NCBI RefSeq assembly: GCF_003261635.1
Contig: NZ_QFXK01000030.1
Location: 496,001 to 560,000 of the forward strand
Length of the DNA stretch: 64,000 bases
Source: Kribbella monticola
Lineage (GTDB): Bacteria > Actinomycetota > Actinomycetes > Propionibacteriales > Kribbellaceae
Reading direction: 5' to 3'
This document shows positions 8,341-17,496 of the stretch, piece after piece (positions within the stretch are counted from its first letter, which is position 1; the number at the start of each line of letters is the position of its first letter). A program made the position numbers and the translations under genes. The notes below the pieces were generated by a model, which ran no database searches, had not been told where the DNA came from, and saw nothing but the letters and a program-made list of their open reading frames with translations.

Positions 8341-9021
8341 CTACTCCTCCGCGATCAGCCCTGCCTTGAGCGCGATCTCCTCCACGTCGCGTGGGGTGCC
8401 GGTGAAGATGGTGTGGGCGTGTTCGGTGACCAGGTCGACTGGCCAGTCCCACCACGCGGCTCGGAGGAGGCGGGCTACGTCTTCCTCGGGGTAGCGGTGC
8501 TTGATCACCCGCGCAGGGTTGCCGCCGACGACGCAGTACGGCGGGACGTCGGTCGTCACCACCGCTCCGGTGGCGATGATGGCGCCGTCGCCGATCGTCA
8601 CGCCGGGCATCACGGTGACGCCGTACCCGATCCAGACGTCGTTGCCGATCACCGTGTCGCCCTTGCGCGGGGCGCCCAGGGCAGGCTCCAGCGTCCGCTC
8701 GGCCCACTCGCCGCCGAAGATGAAGAACGGGTACGCCGTGACGCCGACCAGTGGGTGGTTGGCCGAGGAGAGCAGGAAGGTCGCCTTGGCCGCGATCGGG
8801 CAGTACTTGCCGATGATCAGCTTCTCCGGGCCGAACGGATAAAGCACATTGTTGCGCTCGAAACCGGCCGCATCATCCGGGTCGTCGTAATACGTGAATT
8901 CCCCGATTTGGACATAGGGAACCGTAATCAGGGGTTTCAGGAAAACAGTGCGCCGACGATCGGAGAATGGGTAGATGACATTTGGGTTGGGCGCACTCGA
9001 CACTGGCTGCTCCTCGCTCAC
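8341..9021 (-). CDS. hexapeptide-repeat acetyltransferase, CatB/Vat (xenobiotic acetyltransferase) family
   Basis: A 226-residue protein with the left-handed beta-helix signature: imperfect hexapeptides such as IGKYCP, IGNDVW, IGYGVT and IGDGAI, followed by a GNPARVIKHR turn typical of the Vat/CatB group. The catalytic His of this group corresponds to the His in SSANHPLVG. I chose GTG at 9021 because AGAGGA lies five bases upstream; the longer reading to 9051 has no ribosome site. Family members O-acetylate streptogramin A or chloramphenicol, so this could be a self-resistance or tailoring enzyme. The true acceptor is unknown. Confidence 0.9.
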   Translation of the reverse strand: MSEEQPVSSAPNPNVIYPFSDRRRTVFLKPLITVPYVQIGEFTYYDDPDDAAGFERNNVLYPFGPEKLIIGKYCPIAAKATFLLSSANHPLVGVTAYPFFIFGGEWAERTLEPALGAPRKGDTVIGNDVWIGYGVTVMPGVTIGDGAIIATGAVVTTDVPPYCVVGGNPARVIKHRYPEEDVARLLRAAWWDWPVDLVTEHAHTIFTGTPRDVEEIALKAGLIAEE

Positions 9022-9086
9022 GGTGATCCTCTGATGGTGATTTCCGAACACTGCCGAAAATGCCCGACTTCGTCTACAGTCCGGCC

Positions 9087-9788
9087 ATGGCTGACAACGA
9101 CGCGATCCTGATCTCCGGCGCCTCGGGCTGCATCGGCAGCACGCTGGCCCGGCTGCTGTACGCCGATGGCCGCGCCCTGGTGCTGTTCGGGCGCAACCGC
9201 GAGGCGCTCGACAAGCTGGCCGTGGAACTGCCCGGCAGCCAGGTGCTGACCGGGGACATCGGCCACGCCGACACCCTGGCCGGCACCCTCACGTTCCCCG
9301 ACCGGCTGGCGGGCGTCGTGCATGCGGCCGGCATCTGCGAGGGCCGCCCGTTCGAGGACAGCGATCCGGCGATCATCCGGGAGCATCTCGAGGTGAACCT
9401 GGTCGGGCCGTCGGAGCTGACCCGGCTCGCGCTTCCGGCGCTCCGGGCAGGCCGCGGCACCGTCGTACTGGTCAACTCGCTCGTCGGGCTCTACCCGTGG
9501 CCGGGCTGGATCGGCTACACGATGAGCAAGTACGGACTCAAAGCGTTCGCCGAGACGCTCCGGCTGGAGGAGTTCGACAAGGGTGTCCGGGTGAGCAGCA
9601 TCTTCGCCAGCCGCGTCGCCACCCCGCTGCAGGCGAAGGTGCACGCGCAGGAGGGCAAGGAGTACCACCCGGACGAGTGGGTGCAGCCCGAGACGATGGC
9701 CCGGACCATCCGCAACGTGCTGGACACGCCGCGCGACGCGGAACTGAAGGACATCACCCTGATGCATCAGCACTACCCCCGGCCGTAA
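9087..9788 (+). CDS. short-chain dehydrogenase/reductase (SDR)
   Basis: A 233-residue classical SDR. The cofactor-binding glycine motif SGASGCIGS is near the N-terminus, HAAG (the NNAG equivalent) follows, and the catalytic Ser (VNSLVG) precedes YTMSK, the YxxxK motif. I favour ATG at 9087 because the Rossmann strand begins eight residues later; ATG at 9060 is possible. It is divergent from the acetyltransferase gene, and its 3' end overlaps the convergent P450 gene by 35 bases. It is the only SDR in the cluster and so the only candidate for a ketoreduction step, since no dedicated KR or DH gene was seen. Confidence 0.9.
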   Translation: MADNDAILISGASGCIGSTLARLLYADGRALVLFGRNREALDKLAVELPGSQVLTGDIGHADTLAGTLTFPDRLAGVVHAAGICEGRPFEDSDPAIIREHLEVNLVGPSELTRLALPALRAGRGTVVLVNSLVGLYPWPGWIGYTMSKYGLKAFAETLRLEEFDKGVRVSSIFASRVATPLQAKVHAQEGKEYHPDEWVQPETMARTIRNVLDTPRDAELKDITLMHQHYPRP

Positions 9789-11028
9789 CCAGCGACGACA
9801 CGGTGACCGGCAGCGACTTGTAGCCGCGCAGGATGAACTGGTCGGTGCGGACCGGCTCGCTGCCGAGGGCCAACTGCGGGAACCGCTCGACCACCATCGG
9901 CAGCGCCAGCTGTGCCTCGGTCCGGGCCAGCGCGGCGCCGAGGCAGTAGTGCGCGCCGGCGCCGAAGCTGATCGGCTGGTTGTCCGGCCGGGCCGGATCG
10001 AACCGGGCCGGATCGGCGAACCGCCGCGGATCCCGGTTCGCCGCCCCGGTCAGTACTGCGACCAGCTGCCCCTCCTTCAGCGGTACGCCGAGGAACTCGG
10101 TGTCCCTGCTCGCCAGACGGATGAACACGTGCGCCGGCGTGTCGTACCGCAGCACCTCTTCGACGTACGCCGCCGGATCCTTCAACAGCTGTGCACGCCC
10201 GTCAGAGCCGCCCAGCAGTAGCGGTATCGCGTTGCCGAACAGGTGGATCGTGGTGCTGAAGCTGGCGTTGAAGAGGACCAGCAGGTTGCCGACCAGCTCC
10301 AGATCGGTGACCTGATGGGTGCCGTCGGCAACCGCGCGGACCAGGTCGCTGATCAGGTCTCCTTCAGGCTTGGCCCGGCGTTGCGCGATCAGGTCCAGGT
10401 AGTACGTCGTGATGTCGGCGGCCGCCTTGTCTGCAGCGGCGAGCACCTCGGGCCCTTTGCGGCGGAAGTCCAGCCAGTCGTTGATCACGTCGACCTGTGC
10501 GCGGAACCAGCTGATGTCGTCGTCCGGCAGGCCGAGCAGCCGTCCGACGACCCGCGCGGGCAGCAGGTACGCGAACTCGGCCATGTAGTCGACCTCGGCG
10601 CCGTCGGCACCCAGTAGCTCGATCCGGTCCAGCAGCTCGGCGGCGATCGCGATCACGTCGGGTTCCATCTCCTGTACCCGGCGAGGCGTGAACACCTTGC
10701 GGAACAGGGCGCGCATCCGGCCGTGCCGGTCGCCGTTGCTGAACATCATCGAGTTCATCAGCGTGACCAGCACCGGGTGGTCGCGCCAGGTCGGGCTCAT
10801 CGGCTCCAGCCGGAGCGCGTCGTGCACTTCGAAGGTCGCGTCCCGCATGATCTGGTCGACCGCCCGGTACCCGTAGGCGGCCGCTGCGTACGGCAGCTTG
10901 CCGGAGGTCAACGCGCTCGCCTGCCCCAGCTCGTGCAGCTCGGCGTACAGCGGGTACGGGTCCAACTGCCCGCCGCCGGCCGCCAGCGCCGCCACGATCC
11001 GATCCGCGTCCCCAGTGATCTCCGCCAT
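9754..11028 (-). CDS. cytochrome P450 (paralogue C)
   Basis: A 424-residue P450 with haem loop FGAGAHYC (Cys362) and K-helix EEVLR. The I-helix motif reads NASFSTT, again without the conserved Asp or Glu. The start at 11028 is set by GGAGGAA four to five bases upstream; the longer open frame to 11229 lacks support. It is a paralogue of the two P450s at 639-3067 and carries a short extra C-terminal tail that overlaps the end of the SDR gene. It is transcribed divergently from the second MFS exporter. Likely a tailoring oxidase, substrate unknown. Confidence 0.95.
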   Translation of the reverse strand: MAEITGDADRIVAALAAGGGQLDPYPLYAELHELGQASALTSGKLPYAAAAYGYRAVDQIMRDATFEVHDALRLEPMSPTWRDHPVLVTLMNSMMFSNGDRHGRMRALFRKVFTPRRVQEMEPDVIAIAAELLDRIELLGADGAEVDYMAEFAYLLPARVVGRLLGLPDDDISWFRAQVDVINDWLDFRRKGPEVLAAADKAAADITTYYLDLIAQRRAKPEGDLISDLVRAVADGTHQVTDLELVGNLLVLFNASFSTTIHLFGNAIPLLLGGSDGRAQLLKDPAAYVEEVLRYDTPAHVFIRLASRDTEFLGVPLKEGQLVAVLTGAANRDPRRFADPARFDPARPDNQPISFGAGAHYCLGAALARTEAQLALPMVVERFPQLALGSEPVRTDQFILRGYKSLPVTVSSLVTAGGSADASG

Positions 11029-11186
11029 CTGTTCCTCCCCTGAACGCACCCGTTTCCGGGCGCGGCAAAATGCAGCCTCGGCATTCTCAACATCTCCGCT
11101 GAATCCCCCACCGGAGCGTTTACCTGAACCTTTTCCATGTCGTACTGTGTGCCCCGGGGGCGGTCTCGACGCAGCAGGGGGTGACC

Positions 11187-12443
11187 ATGCCGGAAAACGT
11201 CCGGGGCAAACGACTCGGTCTTTACGCACTGCTCACCGCCGATGTGTTCTCGACGTTCGGCAGCCGGTTTTCTCTGGTGGCTGTTCCGTGGCTCGTCCTG
11301 ATCAGTACCGGCAGTGCGGCGAAAATGGGCCTGGTGGCCGCATCGGAAATGATCCCGTATTTGCTGACGAGCGTGCTCGCGGCGCCGATCGCGGACCGTT
11401 TCGGCATGCGCCGTACGTCGGTCTGCTGCGACCTGGGCTCCGCGCTGGCGATGGGCCTGGTGGCCGCGATCGGGCACCTCGGCTTCGTCCAGCTGTGCCT
11501 GCTGATCGGCGTCTCGGGCGGTCTGCGCGGCGTCAGCGACCGCACGAAGCACGTGCTGCTGCGACCCACCACGGCCGAGTCCGGCATCCCGATGTTGCGT
11601 GTGACCAGCGCATATGAGGCGATGAACCGCACCTCGGGGCTCGTCGGTGGCCCATTGGCCGGCGTCCTGGTCGCGACCATCGGGCCGCACCACACGATCT
11701 GGATCGACGCCGGCACGTACGCCGTGGCGGCGCTCCTGGTCGGCCTGCTGGTCAACCCCGCGCCCGAGCCCGAGACGGCCGCACCGGCCAAGGAGCCGTA
11801 CTGGCGAGCACTCGCGGGCGGGTTCGCGTTCCTGCGTTCCGACCGCATTCTGCTCGGCATGCTCGGAATGCTGTTCATGGTGAATTTCTTCCAATACGCG
11901 AACGGCGTCGTGCTGCTTCCGCTGTGGGTTCGCGGGCAATTCGGTTCGGCCACCGGGCTGGGCTGGATCATGGGTGTTTTCGCGGCCGGTTCATTGGCCG
12001 GGAACCTGCTTTTCACGATCTTTGCGACAAAGATTCCGCAAATGCTGGCGTTCTTCGTCGGAGCGGCCATCGGCGGGGCACCGAAGATTCTCGTCCTCGG
12101 CCTCACCGGCAACCTCACCGTGGTCCTGGTGGTGACATTCTTCGCCGGCCTCGGAATGGCCGGCGTCAACCCGGTCGTCGGCGCGGTGCTGTACGAGCGG
12201 ATCCCGGTCGAGCTCCAGACCCGGGTCTTCGGCGTCGTCGGTGCGGTCGCGGTGGCCGGCATCCCGCTGGGCAGCGCACTGACCGGCGCGGCCGTCGCCG
12301 GGATCGGGCTGCAGGCCACCATCCTCGTCTCGGCGCTGGTGCTGCTGGCCGCCACCGTGATTCCGCTGGCCAGGCACCTGCGCGGTGCCACACAGAAGTC
12401 CGAGCCGACCCCCGTAGCGCAATCGACAGGAGAATCAGGATGA
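11187..12443 (+). CDS. MFS transporter (paralogue 2)
   Basis: A 418-residue membrane protein with about 12 hydrophobic segments and the MFS loop pattern DRFGMRR. It is clearly related to the transporter at 6182-7423 along its whole length. ATG at 11187 has AGGGGG five bases upstream; GTG at 11181 is the alternative. The stop overlaps the ATG of the methyltransferase gene, so the two are coupled. Two related exporters in one cluster could handle different congeners or precursor and product; this is inference. Confidence 0.92.
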   Translation: MPENVRGKRLGLYALLTADVFSTFGSRFSLVAVPWLVLISTGSAAKMGLVAASEMIPYLLTSVLAAPIADRFGMRRTSVCCDLGSALAMGLVAAIGHLGFVQLCLLIGVSGGLRGVSDRTKHVLLRPTTAESGIPMLRVTSAYEAMNRTSGLVGGPLAGVLVATIGPHHTIWIDAGTYAVAALLVGLLVNPAPEPETAAPAKEPYWRALAGGFAFLRSDRILLGMLGMLFMVNFFQYANGVVLLPLWVRGQFGSATGLGWIMGVFAAGSLAGNLLFTIFATKIPQMLAFFVGAAIGGAPKILVLGLTGNLTVVLVVTFFAGLGMAGVNPVVGAVLYERIPVELQTRVFGVVGAVAVAGIPLGSALTGAAVAGIGLQATILVSALVLLAATVIPLARHLRGATQKSEPTPVAQSTGESG

Positions 12444-13411
12444 CCGACCCACTGGGTCCCGCCGAGCTGGCCGCGATGTCCGATCTGATCCCGCCGATGG
12501 CGCTCCGGGCGGCCGCCACTCTGCGGCTGGCCGATCTGCTCGCCGCCGGCCCGATCGAGCTGAGCGCGCTGGCCGACAAGGCCGGAGCCGACGAGCAGGC
12601 GCTCGGCCGGCTGATGCGCTACCTGGTCGCCCGCGGCATCTTCAGCGGCACCGCCACCGGTTACGAGCTCGGCGAGGCCGGCAAATGGCTGCTCGACGAC
12701 GCACCCGGCGGCCTGCGTCGCTGGCTGGACCTGGACGGCTTCGGCGGCCACATGGACCGCGCCTTCTTCGAACTGCTCGGCACCGTCAAGGCCGGCGGAC
12801 CTGTTGCCGCTGGCAACAAGACCAGCCTCGACCCCAAGGCCGCCGCGTCGTACGACGAGTTGATGGAGATCCGCGCTGTCCAGGAGGCACCATTGCTCGC
12901 CAAGGCGCTCGACTGGTCGGCGTACGAGCATGTCGTCGACGTCGGCGGCGGCACCGGCGCTCAAATGGTCGGCCTGCTCGAAGCACTGCCGCACCTGCGC
13001 GGCACTCTGGTCGACCTGCCCGTCAGCGCACCCGCAGCCTTGGAACGGTTCCGCACCCACAGCCTCACCGAGCGCACCGCAGTACTGGCCGGTGATCTGT
13101 TCGAGCTCGACCTGCCCAGCGCGGACGTCTTCGTGTTCCGTTACCTCCTGCACTCCTTCGAGGACGAGGCCGCCACCGACGCGCTGCGCCGGGCCGCGCG
13201 GTCCCTCCAGCCAGGCGGCTGCGTGCTGGTGATCGAATCCGCCGAGACCGCACCCGTCGCCTTCGCCTCCATGGACCTGCTGATGCTCGTCCTCGGTCAC
13301 GGCCGGGAACGAACGCTGGCCGAGTACGACGAAATCGCGGCCGCCGCCGGGCTGACGAGAAGCGCGATCCACCAACCGGCGATCGGGCCACGGGTGCTGG
13401 AGTACCGCTGA
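12440..13411 (+). CDS. SAM-dependent O-methyltransferase (plant COMT-like, class I)
   Basis: A 323-residue protein with the two-part layout of bacterial natural-product O-methyltransferases. There is an N-terminal winged-helix dimerisation domain (to about residue 100), then a Rossmann SAM domain with the VVDVGGGTGAQ motif near residues 165-175. A catalytic His is in the LLHSFED segment. ATG at 12440 follows AGGAGA and overlaps the upstream MFS stop by four bases. The enzyme would methylate a hydroxyl group, plausibly a phenol given the hydroxymandelate synthase-like gene nearby. Its 3' end is two bases from the convergent ATP-grasp gene, leaving no room for a terminator. Confidence 0.93.
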   Translation: MTDPLGPAELAAMSDLIPPMALRAAATLRLADLLAAGPIELSALADKAGADEQALGRLMRYLVARGIFSGTATGYELGEAGKWLLDDAPGGLRRWLDLDGFGGHMDRAFFELLGTVKAGGPVAAGNKTSLDPKAAASYDELMEIRAVQEAPLLAKALDWSAYEHVVDVGGGTGAQMVGLLEALPHLRGTLVDLPVSAPAALERFRTHSLTERTAVLAGDLFELDLPSADVFVFRYLLHSFEDEAATDALRRAARSLQPGGCVLVIESAETAPVAFASMDLLMLVLGHGRERTLAEYDEIAAAAGLTRSAIHQPAIGPRVLEYR

Positions 13412-13413
13412 CA

Positions 13414-14778
13414 TCACGCGTCACCGAGCAGCAGCGAGCCGGTGACGTGCACGTTGCGCTTGAGGTTCAGGACCTCGCCTTCGCCCTGGCTCCCGATCCG
13501 GACGTAGCAACCGGCTCCTTGCCGGCCGAAGGTGTACGGCCCGATGGAGAACGGCACCTGGGCCTCCTCGTGTACCCCGGACTCCAGGTGCACGAAATCC
13601 ATCGTCATCCGGTCAGGACGGGTGTAGTCCTGCACCAGGTGCAGCCCTTCGGTGACGCCCTCCGAAACCAACGCCGTCCACTCCTCGGGCGACGCCTCCC
13701 GCCCGACCACGACACCCGAGCCACCGAACTCGTCCGCGGGCTTGAGCACCAACTGCTCCCGCTCGGCCAGGACGGACGGCACCAGCGCCGAGGTCAGCAT
13801 CCGCGTCCGCGGCAGGTGCGCACGAACCAAGGCAGCATCCTCAGGAGGAAGCTCTGCCGCGTCCTCCCACAACCACGCGAACACGAGCTTGTTGCTGATC
13901 AACCACGACGCCGCGGACGTGAACAACGCTGCCGTCCCGGCCTGCAAGGCGTCCTTGATCGCCTGCAGACCAACTGTCGGCGGCATCTCCGAGCAAACGA
14001 ACAGCCGAAGGATCGCCTCGACCCGCCGCCCCCGGCCGATCAACTGGTCGTCAGGCCCCAGCGTCAGCCAGTCGACCGGCTGCACATCCATGTCGTAGCC
14101 GTTCTCCCGCCCCCGTACGACGAACGGCTGCAGCAACTCGACCAGCTTCTCCGGGTCGTGCGACTCCGGATACTCGCCGTCGGTCCGGAACACCATCGTC
14201 AGCCGGGCGCCGGCCGGTAGCCCGAGCGTCTCCCGGATCGCGGCGTAACGCCGGTCGACCGCGGACAGCGGCGCCTCCACGGGAAGGCGCCCCGCCAACC
14301 CCGCAGTACGGAAGAGGTCCAGGAAGCGCGCCGAGACCTTCTCGGAATCCCAGACGCTGCCGACATCGCTGCCGACGTTGAACTCCACGAACTTCGGCAC
14401 CCCGTCGGTCAGCAGGATGTCCGGCCGGCCCGACATCAGCAGGTGCTCACCGAGCGGCTCGGAGTCGTCCAGGAATTCGACCCTGCCGTCCGGGATCCCG
14501 AGCAGCTTCCGTAGCTCCCCCGCCGTACTGGCCCGGCGGCGGCAGCACTCGAAGAGCAGTTGCAGCATCCGATCGCTCAGCGCGTAGAGCTCTTCGAGCC
14601 AGGTCTTGTCCATCAGGACCGGCCGCAGCGGTCGCCAGGTCTCGTTGTAAGTGGCGATCTCGTGGAAGACGTCCTGCCACCCCGTGCCCCCGGCAGCCAG
14701 GATGTCCGCTCGCAGGCCGTCCGGCAAGTTGCCCCAGGCATCGAACCCTGGCCGGCCGGCCCAGTCGAACGATGTCAT
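13414..14778 (-). CDS. ATP-grasp-like ligase, paralogue 1
   Basis: A 454-residue protein, last gene of the 14-gene operon. Near residue 360 it has KPADEFGGSG, the nucleotide-binding Lys and glycine-rich loop of ATP-grasp enzymes, and it ends with a metal-site-like LNLKRN. The N-terminal half has an EFNVGSD segment resembling the EFN motif of glutathionylspermidine synthase-like, circularly permuted ATP-grasp proteins. ATG at 14778 overlaps the upstream stop by four bases. Such enzymes form amide bonds through acyl-phosphate intermediates. It is clearly homologous to the next two genes. Substrates are unknown; carrier-protein aminoacylation or direct peptide ligation are both possible. Confidence 0.75.
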   Translation of the reverse strand: MTSFDWAGRPGFDAWGNLPDGLRADILAAGGTGWQDVFHEIATYNETWRPLRPVLMDKTWLEELYALSDRMLQLLFECCRRRASTAGELRKLLGIPDGRVEFLDDSEPLGEHLLMSGRPDILLTDGVPKFVEFNVGSDVGSVWDSEKVSARFLDLFRTAGLAGRLPVEAPLSAVDRRYAAIRETLGLPAGARLTMVFRTDGEYPESHDPEKLVELLQPFVVRGRENGYDMDVQPVDWLTLGPDDQLIGRGRRVEAILRLFVCSEMPPTVGLQAIKDALQAGTAALFTSAASWLISNKLVFAWLWEDAAELPPEDAALVRAHLPRTRMLTSALVPSVLAEREQLVLKPADEFGGSGVVVGREASPEEWTALVSEGVTEGLHLVQDYTRPDRMTMDFVHLESGVHEEAQVPFSIGPYTFGRQGAGCYVRIGSQGEGEVLNLKRNVHVTGSLLLGDA

Positions 14779-16148
14779 CGCGGCGACACCAGCAACGGCC
14801 CGGTGACATGGACGGCCCGCTTCAGGTTCAGTACTTCGCCGTGCTCGTGCGACCCGACGCGCAGGAAGCACCCGAAGGACTGCCGCCCGAACGTGTACGG
14901 CCCGACCGAGTACGGCACGTCGGTCCGCAGGTGTTCGCCGGTCTCCAGGTTGGTGAAGTCCATCGTCAGGCGATCCGGCCGGACGTAGTCCTGAAGGAGG
15001 AAGTCGCCGCGCCGGACACCTTCGGCGAGTCCTTCTCGCCACTCTTCCGGGGCGGTCTCGTGGCCCACCAGGACCCCCGAGCCGCCGTACTCGTCGGCAG
15101 GCTTCAGCACCAGTTCGGCTTGCCTGGCAAGGGCGTCGTCCACCAGGTCGGCAGTCAGCATCCGGCTCCACGGAACGTGCCGGCGTACCAGCTCCTGGTC
15201 TTCGGCGGCGAGTTGGTCGAGGTCACTCCAGAGCCAGGTCAGCAGCAGCTTGTTCGCCAGCAGCCAGCCGGCCGACGAGGTGAAGATCTTCGACGTACCG
15301 GCCTTCACCGCGGCCTTGAGAGCTGCCTGGCCAGGGTTCTGCGGCATGTCGGTGCAGACGTAGAGCCGGAAGACCGACTCCACCGGGCGCCCGTCGTGGT
15401 TGAGCCGGCCCTCGGAGTCCATCGAGAGCCACTGGATCGGTACGCAGTCCATGTCGATACCGAGCGCCTGGCCGCGCTCGACGAACGGGTCGAGCATCCG
15501 TACCAACGCGGGGATGTCGTCGTTGCCCGGGTACTCCCCGTCGGTCCGCATCACCATCGTGAGCCGGTCGCCCGGCTTCAGGTCCAGGTACTTCATCATC
15601 GCGCGGTACCGGCCGTCGATCGGCGACGGTGGCGCCTGCACCGGCACCGAGCGCTCCAGCCCGCGACTGGTGAACATCTCCAGGAACCGGGTGGACACCT
15701 TCTCGGTGTCCCACACACAACCGACCTCGCTACCGATGTTGAACTCGACGAACTTCGGTATGCCGTCGCAGACCAGCACGTCGGGTCGGCCGGACTGGAT
15801 CAGATGCTCGTCGAGCACCTCCTCGTCGTCGAGGTACTCGATCAGGCCGTCCGGCGTACCGAGCAACTTGCGTAGCTGACCGGCCGTCGTCGCCCGTCGC
15901 ATCGCCGTCTCCAGGATCAGCTGCAACAGCCGGTCCATCACCCGCGCCAGCTCGTCGTACTTGGCCTGCTCGATCAGCACCGGGCGAAGCGGCCGCCAGG
16001 ACTTGTTGAAGGTCAGGACGCCGGCGAAGACCTTGTTCCAGTCCTCCGCGCCCGCCGCCAGAACTTCGTTCTTCGTTGCTTGCGGCAACTGCTCCCAGTG
16101 GTCGAACGGCGTCTGCCGCCAGTCGAAGTTCGGATCGGGGGTCGTCAT
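14775..16148 (-). CDS. ATP-grasp-like ligase, paralogue 2
   Basis: A 457-residue paralogue of the preceding and following genes. It shares the N-terminal WRPLRPVL segment, the EFNIGSE motif, the DGEYPG loop near the middle, KPADEYGGSG, and the C-terminal LNLKRA. The final Asn of paralogue 1 (LNLKRN) is Ala here, so metal binding or specificity may differ. ATG at 16148 was chosen over GTG at 16163 because it starts next to the stop of paralogue 3. Expected chemistry is ATP-dependent amide formation. It is closer to paralogue 1 than to paralogue 3 by eye. Confidence 0.75.
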   Translation of the reverse strand: MTTPDPNFDWRQTPFDHWEQLPQATKNEVLAAGAEDWNKVFAGVLTFNKSWRPLRPVLIEQAKYDELARVMDRLLQLILETAMRRATTAGQLRKLLGTPDGLIEYLDDEEVLDEHLIQSGRPDVLVCDGIPKFVEFNIGSEVGCVWDTEKVSTRFLEMFTSRGLERSVPVQAPPSPIDGRYRAMMKYLDLKPGDRLTMVMRTDGEYPGNDDIPALVRMLDPFVERGQALGIDMDCVPIQWLSMDSEGRLNHDGRPVESVFRLYVCTDMPQNPGQAALKAAVKAGTSKIFTSSAGWLLANKLLLTWLWSDLDQLAAEDQELVRRHVPWSRMLTADLVDDALARQAELVLKPADEYGGSGVLVGHETAPEEWREGLAEGVRRGDFLLQDYVRPDRLTMDFTNLETGEHLRTDVPYSVGPYTFGRQSFGCFLRVGSHEHGEVLNLKRAVHVTGPLLVSPR

Positions 16149-16149
16149 C

Positions 16150-17496
16150 TCAGGCCTCCACATCGTTCACGAGCAGCAGGCCGCCGGTGAGCGCGCCCTG
16201 GGTCAGGTTCACCACGCCACCCGCACCAGGCGGCGAGAACCGGCTGAAGACACCGGCCGGGATGCGGTCGAACAGGTAGCTCGACACGCAGTACGAGACC
16301 TCGGCCTCGACGACGTCGCCGGTCTCGGGTTTGAGGAACTGCATGGTCAACGGGTCGGCCTCGATCAGTTCCTGGATGATGTGCGGACCGTCGGCCGTGT
16401 CCAGCGCGGTCTGCCAGTCCTCCGGCGAGGTGAGCGGGCCGATGAAGACACCGTGGCCGCCGTAGTCGTCGGTCGGCTTGAAGACCAGCCGTTCCCGCTC
16501 GTCGATCGTGCGCTGTCGCAGCTCGGAACCGTAGACCCACGTCCGCGGGATGGTCGCCCGGACCACCTCGGCGTCCTCCTCGGACAGCTGGTCCAGGTCC
16601 TCCCAGAGCCAGGCGAAGATCGTCTTGTTGCTCAGCAGCCAGACTGCTGTCGGCAGGTACATCTGGAACGTGCCGGCCGCGTTCGCGGTCCGGACCGCTT
16701 CCATCCCTGGGCTGTCGTTGACGAACGGCGGCACGAACATCCGCCAGACCGCATCCAGCACCCGATCGCCCGCCTTGAGCCGGTTCCGGTCGTCCAGCTC
16801 CACCCACTCGACCGGGTAGACGATCAGGTCGACCCCGAGTTCGCGACCGCGATCCGCGAACGGCATCAGCCGGTTGATCATGTAGTTGGGCCGATCCGCG
16901 CCGGGATAGCCGCCGCCCGCGGTGAACAGCATCGCGGTGGTCTTTCCCGGCCCCACGTCGGCGCGGATCGCGTCGAACCGGGCGTCCACGGCGGACGGCG
17001 GCGCGGCCGCACCCATGCCGGTGAACAGCGGCTCGTCGACGTACACCTCCATCCACCGCTTGATCACGCCGTCCGCGTCGAGGACCCCGCCGAGCGCGCT
17101 CTCCACGTTGCACTCGACCATCCGCGGTACGCCGCGTTCGAGCAGCAGGTCGGACCGGATCGCGTTGATCAGTCGCCCGGTCAACGGCTCGCTCTCGTCG
17201 AGCAACTGGATCCGGCCTTCCGGTACGCCGAGCACGCGGCGCAACTCGCCCGCCGTACGGGCCCTGCGCCGGCACGCTTCGAGCACGAGCCGGGAGACCG
17301 CCTCCGTCACGCGGTTCATCTCCGCGTACGCCGCGTGGGTGGCAATCGGTGAGCGCAGCGGGATCCAGTCCTGATTCTGCAGCGCCACGTCCTCGTACAC
17401 CTGGGACCAGTACTTGTGGCCATAGGCAAGGAACCGTTCGCACACGTGCTCCGGCAGCTCCGACCACAGTTCGCGCACGGCTGGTCGTTCCGTCAT
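16150..17496 (-). CDS. ATP-grasp-like ligase, paralogue 3 (more divergent)
   Basis: A 448-residue homologue of the two downstream genes but visibly more divergent. The EFN-type motif reads ECNVES, the central loop GGGYPG, the ATP-binding loop KPTDDYGGHG, and the C-terminus VNLTQGALTGG. It keeps the same overall order and length. ATG at 17496 overlaps the stop of the E1 beta gene by four bases. Three tandem copies with different degrees of divergence suggest three successive ligations or different acceptors; this is inference. A search of the circularly permuted ATP-grasp and PGM1-type families would place it. Confidence 0.72.
   Translation of the reverse strand: MTERPAVRELWSELPEHVCERFLAYGHKYWSQVYEDVALQNQDWIPLRSPIATHAAYAEMNRVTEAVSRLVLEACRRRARTAGELRRVLGVPEGRIQLLDESEPLTGRLINAIRSDLLLERGVPRMVECNVESALGGVLDADGVIKRWMEVYVDEPLFTGMGAAAPPSAVDARFDAIRADVGPGKTTAMLFTAGGGYPGADRPNYMINRLMPFADRGRELGVDLIVYPVEWVELDDRNRLKAGDRVLDAVWRMFVPPFVNDSPGMEAVRTANAAGTFQMYLPTAVWLLSNKTIFAWLWEDLDQLSEEDAEVVRATIPRTWVYGSELRQRTIDERERLVFKPTDDYGGHGVFIGPLTSPEDWQTALDTADGPHIIQELIEADPLTMQFLKPETGDVVEAEVSYCVSSYLFDRIPAGVFSRFSPPGAGGVVNLTQGALTGGLLLVNDVEA

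Noticed and set aside
8179..9111. Plus-strand gene encoding a Gln-Pro-Gly-Gly repeat protein
   Set aside because: It only reflects the 15-base repeat and then runs antisense through the acetyltransferase gene.
11222..13417. 731-residue minus-strand frame
   Set aside because: Antisense to the MFS and methyltransferase genes, both of which have clear family motifs.
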